This document shows positions 25,720-34,651 of a DNA stretch of 64,000 nt, piece by piece (position 1 is the first letter of the stretch; every line of letters starts with the position of its first letter). The translations under genes were made by a program, and so were the position numbers. The notes under the pieces were generated by a model. The model had not been told where the DNA came from. It did no database searches and saw only the letters and a program-made list of their open reading frames with translations. The DNA is from Methylobacteriaceae bacterium (GTDB lineage: Bacteria; Pseudomonadota; Alphaproteobacteria; Rhizobiales; Beijerinckiaceae), in contig JAEULW010000255.1 in assembly GCA_016793505.1 (NCBI GenBank), forward strand, positions 1 to 64,000, given 5' to 3'.

Positions 25720-26699
25720 CGGCGCCGACGCCGCTGATCGAGGCGCGCGGCCTCGTCAAGCGCTTCGCGCCGCCGGCGCGGCTGGCGCAGTTCTTCGGCA
25801 AGGCGCGCGCGCCCACACACGCTGTCGATGGCGTCGATCTTTCCATCAGCCGCGGCGAGAGCGTCGGGCTGCTCGGCGAGTCGGGCTGCGGCAAGACGAC
25901 GACCGGCCGCCTGTTGCTGAAGCTCATCGAGCCGAGCGAGGGCGACATCAGCTTCGACGGCGCGCCGCTGGCGAGGCTCGCCGGCCCTTCGCTGATCGCC
26001 TTCCGCAAGCGCGCGCAGCTCGTCTTCCAGAATCCGTTCGACGCGCTCAATCCACGCTTCACCATCGAGCGCGCCCTCGCCGAGCCGCTGGTCAATACCG
26101 GCGTCGAGAGCGCCGCGCATCGCGCCCGGATCGAGAAGGCGCTGACGCAGGTCCGCCTGCCGCCGCTCGCCCGCTTCGAGGGCCTGTATCCGCATCAGCT
26201 CAGCGGCGGACAGTTGCAGCGGATCGTGCTCGCCCGCGCGCTGGTGCTCGAGCCCGCGTTCATCGTCGCCGACGAACCGGTGTCGATGCTCGATGTTTCG
26301 GTGCGCGCCGGCGTGCTCAACGTCATGCGCGAGGTGCGCTCGAAGCTGGGTCTGGCCGCGCTCTACATCTCGCACGATCTGGCGCTCGTCCGCTATGTCT
26401 GCTCGCGCACGCTGGTGATGTATCTCGGCCGCATTGTCGAGGAGGGCGACACGGTCGACCTCCTGAAGTCCCCGCAGCATCCCTATACGCGCGCGCTGAT
26501 GGCGGCGGTGCCGACGCCGCGCGTCGACCAGTCGCGCGCGCCGCTGCCGATCATCGGCAACGTGTCCGACGCAGGCGGCCGGCCGAAGGGCTGCGCCTTC
26601 CGCGATCGATGCCCGCTCGCCGTCCAGCGTTGCGCGGAGGAACAGCCTGTCTTGCGCGCAGTCGCCCCTGGCCGACGCGTCGCCTGCCATCTGGTTTGA
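25716..26699 (+). CDS. Oligopeptide ABC transporter ATPase (DppF/OppF type)
   Basis: The 327-residue protein has Walker [10 protein letters not shown], the OppF Q-loop LVFQNPFDALNPRFTIERAL, signature LSGGQLQRIVLARALVLEP, Walker B FIVADEPVSMLD and the C-terminal cysteines GCAFRDRCPLAVQRCAEEQP. The ATG at 25716 overlaps the upstream stop as ATGA; an ATG 12 bases earlier is possible. It is the second nucleotide-binding subunit of the importer. The M28-like genes follow 22 bases downstream on the same strand. Confidence 0.92.
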   Translation: MTAPTPLIEARGLVKRFAPPARLAQFFGKARAPTHAVDGVDLSISRGESVGLLGESGCGKTTTGRLLLKLIEPSEGDISFDGAPLARLAGPSLIAFRKRAQLVFQNPFDALNPRFTIERALAEPLVNTGVESAAHRARIEKALTQVRLPPLARFEGLYPHQLSGGQLQRIVLARALVLEPAFIVADEPVSMLDVSVRAGVLNVMREVRSKLGLAALYISHDLALVRYVCSRTLVMYLGRIVEEGDTVDLLKSPQHPYTRALMAAVPTPRVDQSRAPLPIIGNVSDAGGRPKGCAFRDRCPLAVQRCAEEQPVLRAVAPGRRVACHLV

Positions 26700-26721
26700 C
26701 CGAGCCCGAGAGGACAACGCC

Positions 26722-28440
26722 ATGAAGACGCACAAGGCGCTGCTGAACGACATCAGTCTCGACGCGCCATGGGAACTGGTCGAAACCTTCGCCAGGACGC
26801 CGCGCTGGAAGCCCGCCGACGTCAACAAGGGCGCCGACATGATCGTGCGCCGGCTGAGGAAGCTCGGCGCGCCCGTGACGGTGCACGAGCCCGAGATTTA
26901 TCTGTCGATCCCCTATGACGCTTCGGTGACGGCGTGCGGCCGCGTGATGCGCGCCAAGCCGCCGGCCTATTGCGTGCCGACCAGCGGAACGACGGCGGAA
27001 GTCGCCTATGTGCCGGCCGCCTATTCGAAGTCGATCGGCAAACTGTTCCACCGCAACCAGACCGTCACCGACATGTCGCGGCTCAGAGGCCGCATCGCCG
27101 TGTCGGAAGGTTTTGCCTTTCCGCAGAAGATTCGCGAATTCGAACTCGCCGGCGCCGTGGGCGTCATCGCGGTCAATCCCGGCGTCGATGTGCATTGGGG
27201 CATCTGCACCTCCATCTGGGGCACGCCCGATCTCGACGATCTGCCGCGCAAGCCCGGCATTCCGGTCGTCGCCGTCAACAATCCAGATGGAAGGGACATC
27301 ATCAAACTTGCCGGCACAGCCGAGACGGTGACGATCGCCGCCCATCTCGAGGAGGGCTGGTACAGGCAGAAGGTTCCTGTCGTCGAAATCCGCGGCGCGG
27401 TCGAACCGGAGAAGTTCGTTCTGCTGCACGGACACTACGATTCCTGGGATGTCGGCGTCGGCGACAACGCGACCGGCGATGCGACCATGCTCGAGATCGC
27501 GCGCGTGCTCGCCGCCCATGCAGGCAGGCTCAGACGTTCGGTGCGGATCGCCTGGTGGCCGGGCCATTCCACCGGGCGCTATGCCGGCTCGACCTGGTTC
27601 GCCGATCACTTCGCGCTCGATCTCGACGCCAATTGCGTCGCGCAGATCAATTGCGACAGTCCTGGCTGCCGCTGGGCGACCGAGTTCAAGGATGTCTCCT
27701 GGATGAAGGAGACGGAAGCCTACGCCAGGGCGGTGATCAAGGCCGTCTGTGGGCTCGACGGCCATGGCGAGCGGCCGCATCGGGCGGGCGACTACTCGTT
27801 CAACAATATCGGCCTGTCGAGCCTTCTGATGCTGTCCTCGACGATGCCCGACGCGTTGCGCGCCAAGAAGGGCTACTACACGGTCGGCGGCTGCGGCGGC
27901 AACATCGCCTGGCACACCGAGAACGACACGCTGGAGATCGCCGATCGCGACATTCTCCTGCGCGACATCAAGGTCTATTGCGAGATGGTCGCCGGCATCG
28001 CCGACGCCGAGATCCTGCCGTTCGACTGGCGCGCCCAGATCGCCGAATTCGGCGACACGATCGCCGCCTATCAGAAGGCGGCGGGCAAGGCGTTCGACCT
28101 GACGCCCGCGGCCGAAGCGACCGCGGCGCTCGGCGAGCGGCTCGAGACCTTCTACAAGGCGACGCAGCGCGGCAAGGTGAAACCCGCCGCCGCCAACGCC
28201 GTGATCCAGCGCCTCGCGCGCATTCTCGTGCCGATCAACTACACGACGACGCCGCGATTCCGCCATGATCCGGCGACGCCGGTGCCGGCGCTGCCGACGC
28301 TCGCGCCGGCGACGCAGCTCAAGGGGCTCGACAAGACGCGCCTCGGCTTCGCCCGCACCCAGCTTGTGCGTGGACAAAATCGCTATATCGCGGCCTTGCG
28401 CGACGCGGAGACGATCGTCGCCGCCGCGCTCGCCGGCTGA
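26722..28440 (+). CDS. M28-like metallohydrolase, copy 1
   Basis: The 572-residue cytoplasmic protein (no signal peptide) has an M28 core with an inserted PA-like domain (about 80-215; GAVGVIAVNPGVDVHWG). Metal-ligand positions are visible: H238 and D240 (HGHYDSW), D248 (VGDNATGDA), D312 (INCDSPGC) and H398 (AWHTENDTLE). Where M28 peptidases have the Glu-Glu pair (general base plus metal ligand) this protein reads WWPGHSTGRYAGSTWF (278-293), with G281-H282. The catalytic base therefore seems absent, so the activity may not be ordinary aminopeptidase. About 150 C-terminal residues follow the core. It lies after the peptide-type transporter and before a paralog, so it probably acts on the imported compound. 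Confidence 0.8.
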   Translation: MKTHKALLNDISLDAPWELVETFARTPRWKPADVNKGADMIVRRLRKLGAPVTVHEPEIYLSIPYDASVTACGRVMRAKPPAYCVPTSGTTAEVAYVPAAYSKSIGKLFHRNQTVTDMSRLRGRIAVSEGFAFPQKIREFELAGAVGVIAVNPGVDVHWGICTSIWGTPDLDDLPRKPGIPVVAVNNPDGRDIIKLAGTAETVTIAAHLEEGWYRQKVPVVEIRGAVEPEKFVLLHGHYDSWDVGVGDNATGDATMLEIARVLAAHAGRLRRSVRIAWWPGHSTGRYAGSTWFADHFALDLDANCVAQINCDSPGCRWATEFKDVSWMKETEAYARAVIKAVCGLDGHGERPHRAGDYSFNNIGLSSLLMLSSTMPDALRAKKGYYTVGGCGGNIAWHTENDTLEIADRDILLRDIKVYCEMVAGIADAEILPFDWRAQIAEFGDTIAAYQKAAGKAFDLTPAAEATAALGERLETFYKATQRGKVKPAAANAVIQRLARILVPINYTTTPRFRHDPATPVPALPTLAPATQLKGLDKTRLGFARTQLVRGQNRYIAALRDAETIVAAALAG

Positions 28441-28452
28441 CGGAGAACGATC

Positions 28453-30195
28453 ATGGCCCTGACAGAGAACGAACGCGCGGTTCTTTCCGACATCTCGCTC
28501 GATGCGCCGTGGGATCTCGTCGTGACCTACGCGAAGATGCATCGCTGGCGGCCCGAGGACGTCAACAAGGGCGCCGATGCGCTCGGCCGACGGTTGAAGA
28601 AACTCGGCGTGCCGTTCGAGATGCACAAGCCGACGATCTATCTGTCGATCCCGCTCGACGCATCGGTGAAGCTCGGCCGCAAGACGTTCCGCGCCAAGCC
28701 GCCGTCGATGTCGCTGTCGGCGCCCGGCGGCGTCTCCGGCCCGCTCGTCTATCTCGACGCGGACGAAGAGAAGTTCCGCTCCTACACGCGCGATCCGAAG
28801 GAAATCTTCAAGGACGGCGGCGCCGACGGGCCGAGTCGTGTCGGCGGGAAGATCGCGGTGCTGAACGGATTCGCCAATCCCGGCACATGTTCGCTGCTGG
28901 AGGAGTGGGGCGCGCGGGCCGTCATCGCCGTCAATCCCGGCGTCGACATTCACTGGGGCACCTGCACGACGATCTGGGGCTCGCCCGATCTCGACGATCT
29001 GCCGCGCAAGCCGAAGATTCCCGTCGTGGCCGTCTCCAATCCCGATGGCCAGCATCTCATCGCTGCGGCGAAGACCGGGCAGACGGCGAAAGTCGCCGCC
29101 GAGATGCTCGAGGGCTGGTTCATGCAGAAAGTGCCGGTGGTCACGATCCCCGGCGCCGTCGAGCCGGAGCGTTTCGTGCTCGTGCATGGCCACTACGACT
29201 CATGGGAAGTCGGCGTCGGCGACAACGCCACCGGAGATGCGACTCTGCTCGAGCTTGCGCGCGTGCTGCACAAGAATCGCAGCAAGCTGCGGCGCTCGGT
29301 GCGCATCGCCTGGTGGCCGGGACATTCCACCGGCCGTTATGCCGGGTCGACCTGGTTCGCGGATCATTTCGCCGAGGATCTCGACGAAGCCTGCGTCGCG
29401 CAGATCAATTGCGATTCGCCCGGCTGCCGCTGGGCGACGAGCTATCATCAGACGACCTGCATGCCCGAGGCGCGCGACCATGTCGCCGACATCATCACGG
29501 AAATCGCCGGTCTGCCGCCGAAATTCAAGCGGCCGAACCAGGCCGGCGACTACTCCTTCAACAATATCGGCATCTCGAGCTACTACATGCTGTCCTCGAC
29601 AATGCCGGACGATCTCCGGGCGCAGAAGAACTATTATGCAGTGTCGGGCTGCGGCGGCAACATCGCCTGGCACACAGAAAACGACACGCTGGAGATCGCC
29701 GACAAGAACGTGCTGATGACAGACATGCGCATCTATCTCCTGTCGGTGCTGCGCCACGCCAACGCCAGCTATCTGCCGGTCGACTGGCGCGCCGCGATCG
29801 CCGAATTTCTGGCGACGATCGGCGCCTACCAGAAGGCGGCGGGCAAGAACTTCGATCTGTCGCCGGCGCGGCAGGCGACGGAGCGCCTCGGCGCGCGGCT
29901 CGACGCGCTCTATGCGCGCATCGCCAGGAAGACGATCGACGAGGCGCGCGCCAACGAGGCGCTGATGCGGCTGGCGCGCGTGCTGGTGCCGATCAACTTC
30001 ACCCAGCAGCCGCGCTTCCGGCATGATCCCGCCTATGCCTGTCCGCCGCTGCCGACGCTTGCGTCTGTGCGCGATATCGCCAGCGCAGGGCCCGAGCGAA
30101 CCGGATTCGTGAAGACGCAAGCCATGCGCGGCCAGAACCGCTATCTCGGCGCGCTGCGCGAGGCGACGCGCCTCGTCGACGCCGCGCTGGCGTGA
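28453..30195 (+). CDS. M28-like metallohydrolase, copy 2 (tandem paralog)
   Basis: The 580-residue protein is colinear with the upstream gene throughout and shares long identical stretches such as RSVRIAWWPGHSTGRYAGST, with many substitutions elsewhere, so the duplication is old. The same changed site is present: WWPGHSTGRYAGSTWF instead of a Glu-Glu motif. HGHYDSWEVGVGDNATGDA, NCDSPGCRW and AWHTENDTLEIAD supply the metal ligands. GGAGAA precedes the ATG, 12 bases after copy 1. Conservation of the variant site in both copies suggests that it is functional. The two may form a heterodimer or have split specificity. Confidence 0.8.
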   Translation: MALTENERAVLSDISLDAPWDLVVTYAKMHRWRPEDVNKGADALGRRLKKLGVPFEMHKPTIYLSIPLDASVKLGRKTFRAKPPSMSLSAPGGVSGPLVYLDADEEKFRSYTRDPKEIFKDGGADGPSRVGGKIAVLNGFANPGTCSLLEEWGARAVIAVNPGVDIHWGTCTTIWGSPDLDDLPRKPKIPVVAVSNPDGQHLIAAAKTGQTAKVAAEMLEGWFMQKVPVVTIPGAVEPERFVLVHGHYDSWEVGVGDNATGDATLLELARVLHKNRSKLRRSVRIAWWPGHSTGRYAGSTWFADHFAEDLDEACVAQINCDSPGCRWATSYHQTTCMPEARDHVADIITEIAGLPPKFKRPNQAGDYSFNNIGISSYYMLSSTMPDDLRAQKNYYAVSGCGGNIAWHTENDTLEIADKNVLMTDMRIYLLSVLRHANASYLPVDWRAAIAEFLATIGAYQKAAGKNFDLSPARQATERLGARLDALYARIARKTIDEARANEALMRLARVLVPINFTQQPRFRHDPAYACPPLPTLASVRDIASAGPERTGFVKTQAMRGQNRYLGALREATRLVDAALA

Positions 30196-30202
30196 AACGA
30201 AG

Positions 30203-31204
30203 ATGCAGGACATGCGCGCGGTCTTCTACGAGCGCTGCGGCCCGGCCGCTGAGGTCTTGCGTCTCGGTGCGACGCCGAGCCCGGCCCCGGGGCCGAATGA
30301 GGCGCTCGTGCGCGTGCATGTCTCGGGCGTCAATCCGCATGACGTCAAGAAGCGGGCGGGCTGGCTGACGCAGGAGTTGCCGGCGCCGCGCGTCATTCCG
30401 CATTCGGACGGCGCCGGCGTCATCGTCGAGGCCGGGCCCGGCGTCGCGCGCGAGCGCATCGGCGAGCGCGTGTGGATCATGCATGCCTCGGATCAACGCC
30501 CCGGCGCCGGCGCGGCGGCCGATCTCGTCGTCGTGCATTGCGATCACGCGGTGCGCCTGCCCGAGGGCGTCGGCTTCGATGTCGGCGCCTGTCTCGGCGT
30601 GCCGTTCCTGACGGCGCATGACGCCGTGCTGCGCGACGGGCCGGTGACCGGACAGACGGTGCTGGTGCAGGGCGGCGCCGGCGCTGTCGCGGGCTACGCG
30701 ATCCAGCTCTGCGTCTGGAATGGCGCGCGCGTCATCGCCACCGTGAGTTCGCCGCAGAAAGCCGCGCACGCCCGCGCGCTCGGCGCCGACATGACGATCG
30801 ACTATACGCGCGAAGATGTCGTCGCAGCGGTTATGGAGCAGACACGCGGGCGCGGCGTCGATCGCATCGTCGAGGTCGATTTCGGCGCAAATCTCGTCGC
30901 CGATCATGCCGTCATTCGGCCCTGCGGCGTCGTCGCCAGCTATTCCTCGAGCCGCGTGCGCGAGCCGACGCTTCCCTACTACGCTTTCGCGCGCAAGGGC
31001 GTCACGCTGCATTTCGTGCAGGGCATGCTCCTGACGCATGAGCGCGCCGGGGCCGGGATTCGCGACGCGACCGCGCTGCTCGAGCGCGGCCGCCTCGTTC
31101 ATCCGATAGCGCGGACGTTTCCGCTGGCCGAGACCGCGGCGGCGCATGAGCTGCAGGAAGGCGGCGTCGCGATCGGCAAGATTCTCGTCGCCAACGATCT
31201 CTGA
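30203..31204 (+). CDS. Quinone-oxidoreductase-like medium-chain dehydrogenase
   Basis: The 333-residue protein belongs to the MDR superfamily, zinc-free NADPH:quinone reductase branch. It shows the early VSGVNPHDVKKRAGW (the PxDxxxR region), the Rossmann motif VLVQGGAGAVAGYAIQLC, ALGADMTIDYTREDV and HELQEGGVAIGKILV at the end. The structural-zinc cysteines of alcohol dehydrogenases are absent. The start may be the ATG at 30203 or the ATG at 30212 (MRAVFYERCG), which fits family openings better; neither has a strong ribosome site. It lies 7 bases after the M28 pair and is the probable last gene of the operon from 21116. The natural substrate is unknown. Confidence 0.87.
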   Translation: MQDMRAVFYERCGPAAEVLRLGATPSPAPGPNEALVRVHVSGVNPHDVKKRAGWLTQELPAPRVIPHSDGAGVIVEAGPGVARERIGERVWIMHASDQRPGAGAAADLVVVHCDHAVRLPEGVGFDVGACLGVPFLTAHDAVLRDGPVTGQTVLVQGGAGAVAGYAIQLCVWNGARVIATVSSPQKAAHARALGADMTIDYTREDVVAAVMEQTRGRGVDRIVEVDFGANLVADHAVIRPCGVVASYSSSRVREPTLPYYAFARKGVTLHFVQGMLLTHERAGAGIRDATALLERGRLVHPIARTFPLAETAAAHELQEGGVAIGKILVANDL

Positions 31205-31214
31205 TCCGCCGCGT

Positions 31215-32597
31215 TCAGACGCGCATCCTGCCGAGTTCGGCGAGCAGCGCCGCGCCGCTGCGAATGCCGTTGTGGAAGCAGTCGAGCGACAGATTCTCGT
31301 TCGGCGCGTGATTGGCCTCGTCGGCGTTGGCGTAGGGCGTGCCGAAGGCCGGCAGTCCGAGGATCTTGGTGAAGACATAGTCCGGCAGGCTGCCGCCGAG
31401 CGCGGGGAAGAGCAGGGGCTCGACGCCGAAGCCGGCGCGCATGGCGGCGACCACCGCGGGCGCGAAGCGTGACTCGAACGGCGTCTTCGACGGCAGCATG
31501 CCGCCCTGCGCAACGAACTCCACCTCCGGCGCGTGTCGTGCGACATGCGCCGCGACCTTCTCGAACACCTGCTGCGGCGTCATCGCCTCGACGAGTCTAA
31601 TGTCGCATTTCGCGATCGCCTCGGCCGGCAGCACCGTCTTGCTCCCCGCCCCGCCATAGCCGCCATGCAGGCCGTTGATCGTCAGCGTCGGATGGAACAT
31701 CAGCCGGTCGTAGAACGGTCGAGCGGCCGGCGCGTCGAGGCGAGCGACGCCGATCTCCTGCATGGCGCCGGCAAGATCGAGCGGCAGCGCGGCGGCGGCG
31801 CGGCGCTCCGCCTCGCTCGGGGCGACGATCGGATCGTGCAGCCCCTCGATGGTGATCTCGCCGGCGGCATTCTTCATCGTCGCGAGCAGATGCACGAGCG
31901 TCCAGATGGCGTTCGGCGCGACGCCGCCGAAATTGCCCGAATGCATGTCGCGCTTCGCCGTTCGGGCGCGCAGCTCGAAGGAGGCGACGCCGCGCACGCC
32001 GAAATTGACGACCGGCGCGCCCGAGCGATGCAAAGGTCCATCTGCGGTGACGACGAGATCGGCCTGCAACTTGTCGGCATGTTGGCGGACGAAATCCGCG
32101 ATATGCGGGCTGCCGATCTCCTCCTCGCCCTCCAGCAGCACGATGACGTTGCAGGGCAAGGCGCCATGCACGGCGAGGTGCGCCTCGATCGCCATCAGCT
32201 GGGCGAAGTGCTGGCCCTTGTTGTCACCGATGCCGCGCGCATAGATGCGCCCGTCGCGGATCGTCGGCTCGAAGGGCGGGCTCAGCCACTGATCCAGCGG
32301 ATCGGGCGGCTGCACGTCGTAGTGGCCGTAGAGAATCACCGTCGGCGCGCCGGGCCGGTCGGTTCTGCGCCCGAGGATCATCGGGTGGCGCGCCGTCGGC
32401 AGCGCCTGCGCCTCGAGGCCGAGCGCGCCCAGCATGTCGAGCAGCAACGCGCCGACCTCGGCGATGCCGATGTTCTGCGCGCTGATGCTGGGATGGCGGA
32501 CATAGTCCATCACCCGCCGCACATAGTCGTCCCGGCGCGCGTCGATATGGGCGAGGACGCGGGCCAGAGCCTGATCGTCCGTCTGCGTCTCGCTCAT
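31215..32597 (-). CDS. M20-family dipeptidase / metallocarboxypeptidase
   Basis: The 460-residue protein has the M20 zinc site: YGHYDVQP (H92, D94), the bridging Asp in GIGDNKG (D125) and the GEEEIGS motif (general base and metal ligand at about 158-159). A dimerisation lid follows. No signal peptide is visible, so it is cytoplasmic. Relatives act on dipeptides and N-carbamoyl or N-acyl amino acids. The ATG overlaps the HyuA stop (ATGA), linking it to the hydantoinase/oxoprolinase genes upstream. This suggests that it removes the amino acid or amide produced by them. Confidence 0.9.
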   Translation of the reverse strand: MSETQTDDQALARVLAHIDARRDDYVRRVMDYVRHPSISAQNIGIAEVGALLLDMLGALGLEAQALPTARHPMILGRRTDRPGAPTVILYGHYDVQPPDPLDQWLSPPFEPTIRDGRIYARGIGDNKGQHFAQLMAIEAHLAVHGALPCNVIVLLEGEEEIGSPHIADFVRQHADKLQADLVVTADGPLHRSGAPVVNFGVRGVASFELRARTAKRDMHSGNFGGVAPNAIWTLVHLLATMKNAAGEITIEGLHDPIVAPSEAERRAAAALPLDLAGAMQEIGVARLDAPAARPFYDRLMFHPTLTINGLHGGYGGAGSKTVLPAEAIAKCDIRLVEAMTPQQVFEKVAAHVARHAPEVEFVAQGGMLPSKTPFESRFAPAVVAAMRAGFGVEPLLFPALGGSLPDYVFTKILGLPAFGTPYANADEANHAPNENLSLDCFHNGIRSGAALLAELGRMRV

Positions 32598-34651
32598 GCG
32601 CGCATTCCCTCGGCGGAGGATTCATCGACGAGCAGCAGCGCGCCGTTGGCCATCACCTCGGCCCGCCAGCCGGCGTGAACCAGCGTCGTGGCGTCGAGCT
32701 GCGTGACGATCGCCGGCCCGGTGAAGCGATCGCCGGCGCCGAGCGTTGCGCGATCATACACCGGCGCCGCGATGCGACGGCCTTCGACGAACATCGGATG
32801 CGTCGCTGCGGGACGCGCGCCAGCGCCGCGCGGCGCGGTCTGACGCGGCGGCGCGCCGACCGCGCCGACCGCCTCGACGCGCAACGTGACGCATTCGATC
32901 GGCGCGTCGAGCGTGAAGCCATAGAGCCCGCGATGTTGCGTCTCGAACGCCGACTCGAGCGCGGCGGCCTCGTCGCGCCAGGGCGTCGCCACCTCGCCGC
33001 CCTGGCCGCGATAGCGCATCAGCGCGGCGCGCGCGAAGCTGCGGCGTGCGGCGGGAATGCGCTCGGCCTCGAGCCAGGCCTCGGCCTTCGCCTCGAGTTC
33101 GGCGAAGATCGCATGCGCCGCGCCCATGTCGACGACGTCGGCCTGCGCCAGCGTGCGGGCGAATTCGGCCTTGATGTCGGCGGCCAGCAGCCCGTCGGCG
33201 CAGAGCACGCCGGGCGCGACCGGAATCAGAACCCGCGAGACGCCGAGCAGGCGCGCCAGCGCGCAGCCGTGCAAGGGGCCTGCGCCGCCGAACGGCGTCA
33301 GCGTGAAGTCGGCCGGATTTCGTCCGCGCTCGACGGAGACGACGCGCAAGGCGCCCATCATGTTGTTGTCGACGATGGCGAGGACGCCCTGCGCCGCCGC
33401 CTCCACCGACAGGCCCAGCGGCCGCGCGATCGTCTCCTCGACGACGCGTCGCGAGGCCTCCGCATCGAGCCGCATGCGGCCGCCGAGCAGGCTCGCCGGC
33501 AGATGGCCGAGAACGACATGCGCGTCGGTGACCGTGGAGAGCGCGCCGCCGCGCCCGTAGCAGGCCGGACCCGGATCGGCGCCGGCGCTCTCCGGCCCGA
33601 CGACGAGCGCGCCGTCGCGCAGGCGCGCGATCGAGCCGCCGCCGGCGCCGATCGTCACCATGTCGAGCATCGGCAGAGGCAGCGGCCAACCGCCGACATG
33701 CCCGCTCTGGGTGAGGCCGATGCGACCTTTCTCGATCAGGCAGATGTCGGCGCTGGTGCCGCCGATGTCGACGGTGATCAGGTTGTCGACGCCACACTCG
33801 GCAGCCGCCTCGCGCGCGCCGACGACGCCGGCGGCGGGACCGGACAGGGCGGTGGTGATCGCCGCCTCGCGGATGCGCGCCGCGCCCGCCACGCCGCCAT
33901 TCGACTGCATCAGCAAGAGCGGCGCATCGACCTTCAGATCGGCGAGCCGTTGCTCGAGACGCGCGATATAGGTCGCGACGCCCGGCGTCACGACGGCGTT
34001 CAGCGCGGTGGCGAGCGAGCGCTCGAACTCGCGCACGACCGGCAGAACGTCGCTCGATGCGGTGACGGCGACGCCCGGCAACTCCTGCGCGAGAATTTCG
34101 GCCGTCCGCCGTTCATGCGACGGATTGGCGTAGGCGTGCAGCAGGCACACCGCCACCGCCGACACGCCGAGCGCCCGACAGCGCGCGGCGGCGGCGCGCA
34201 CGCTCGCCTCGTCGAGCGGCGTCAACACGGCCCCGCCGGCGGCGACGCGCTCGCGCACCTCGAACACGCGCGAGGCCGGCACGGGGCGCGGCGGCTTCAC
34301 CCAGGCGTAAAGATTGGCGCGGCGCGGAATGTCCTGCCGGCCGATGGTGAGAACGTGACGAAAGCCTGCGGTGGTGATCAGCGCCGCCGCGGCGCCCTTG
34401 TTCTCGAGGATCATGTTGGTCGCGACCGTCGTGCCGTGCAGCACGCGGCCGAGCGCGGCGGCCTCGCGTCCTGCGGCGCGCAGCGCGAGCTCCACGCCGG
34501 CGAGGAAGGCCTGCGAGGGGTCGGACGGAACGCTCGGCGTCTTGGCGCGCCAGACGCGACCGCTGGCGTCGTCGCGCAGCGCCACGTCGGTGAAGGTGCC
34601 GCCGATGTCGACGGCGACGGTCAGCGCCGCCTCAGAGGAGTTCGTCGACAT
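32594..34651 (-). CDS. hyuA: Hydantoinase/oxoprolinase subunit A (HyuA type)
   Basis: The 685-residue protein carries the two ATPase-fold phosphate loops of the family, AVDIGGTFTDVAL (13-25) and VDIGGTSADIC, plus GAGGGSIARL and ESAGADPGPACYGRGG. HyuA-type subunits use ATP to open cyclic imides, lactams (5-oxoproline) or ketones (as in acetone carboxylase relatives) together with HyuB. The ATG at 34651 overlaps hyuB by 20 bases and avoids a longer reading antisense-like to hyuB. The neighbours hyuB and an M20 peptidase fit cleavage of a cyclic amide. The exact substrate is open; related proteins are 5-oxoprolinase and N-methylhydantoinase. Confidence 0.9.
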   Translation of the reverse strand: MSTNSSEAALTVAVDIGGTFTDVALRDDASGRVWRAKTPSVPSDPSQAFLAGVELALRAAGREAAALGRVLHGTTVATNMILENKGAAAALITTAGFRHVLTIGRQDIPRRANLYAWVKPPRPVPASRVFEVRERVAAGGAVLTPLDEASVRAAAARCRALGVSAVAVCLLHAYANPSHERRTAEILAQELPGVAVTASSDVLPVVREFERSLATALNAVVTPGVATYIARLEQRLADLKVDAPLLLMQSNGGVAGAARIREAAITTALSGPAAGVVGAREAAAECGVDNLITVDIGGTSADICLIEKGRIGLTQSGHVGGWPLPLPMLDMVTIGAGGGSIARLRDGALVVGPESAGADPGPACYGRGGALSTVTDAHVVLGHLPASLLGGRMRLDAEASRRVVEETIARPLGLSVEAAAQGVLAIVDNNMMGALRVVSVERGRNPADFTLTPFGGAGPLHGCALARLLGVSRVLIPVAPGVLCADGLLAADIKAEFARTLAQADVVDMGAAHAIFAELEAKAEAWLEAERIPAARRSFARAALMRYRGQGGEVATPWRDEAAALESAFETQHRGLYGFTLDAPIECVTLRVEAVGAVGAPPRQTAPRGAGARPAATHPMFVEGRRIAAPVYDRATLGAGDRFTGPAIVTQLDATTLVHAGWRAEVMANGALLLVDESSAEGMRA

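Noticed and set aside
26551-29193. A long minus-strand open frame (880 codons) opposite the M28-like genes
   Set aside because: It mirrors the coding phase of the M28 genes, has repetitive Arg/Asp/Gly composition and no motif. Its repeat-like look comes from the duplicated genes on the other strand.
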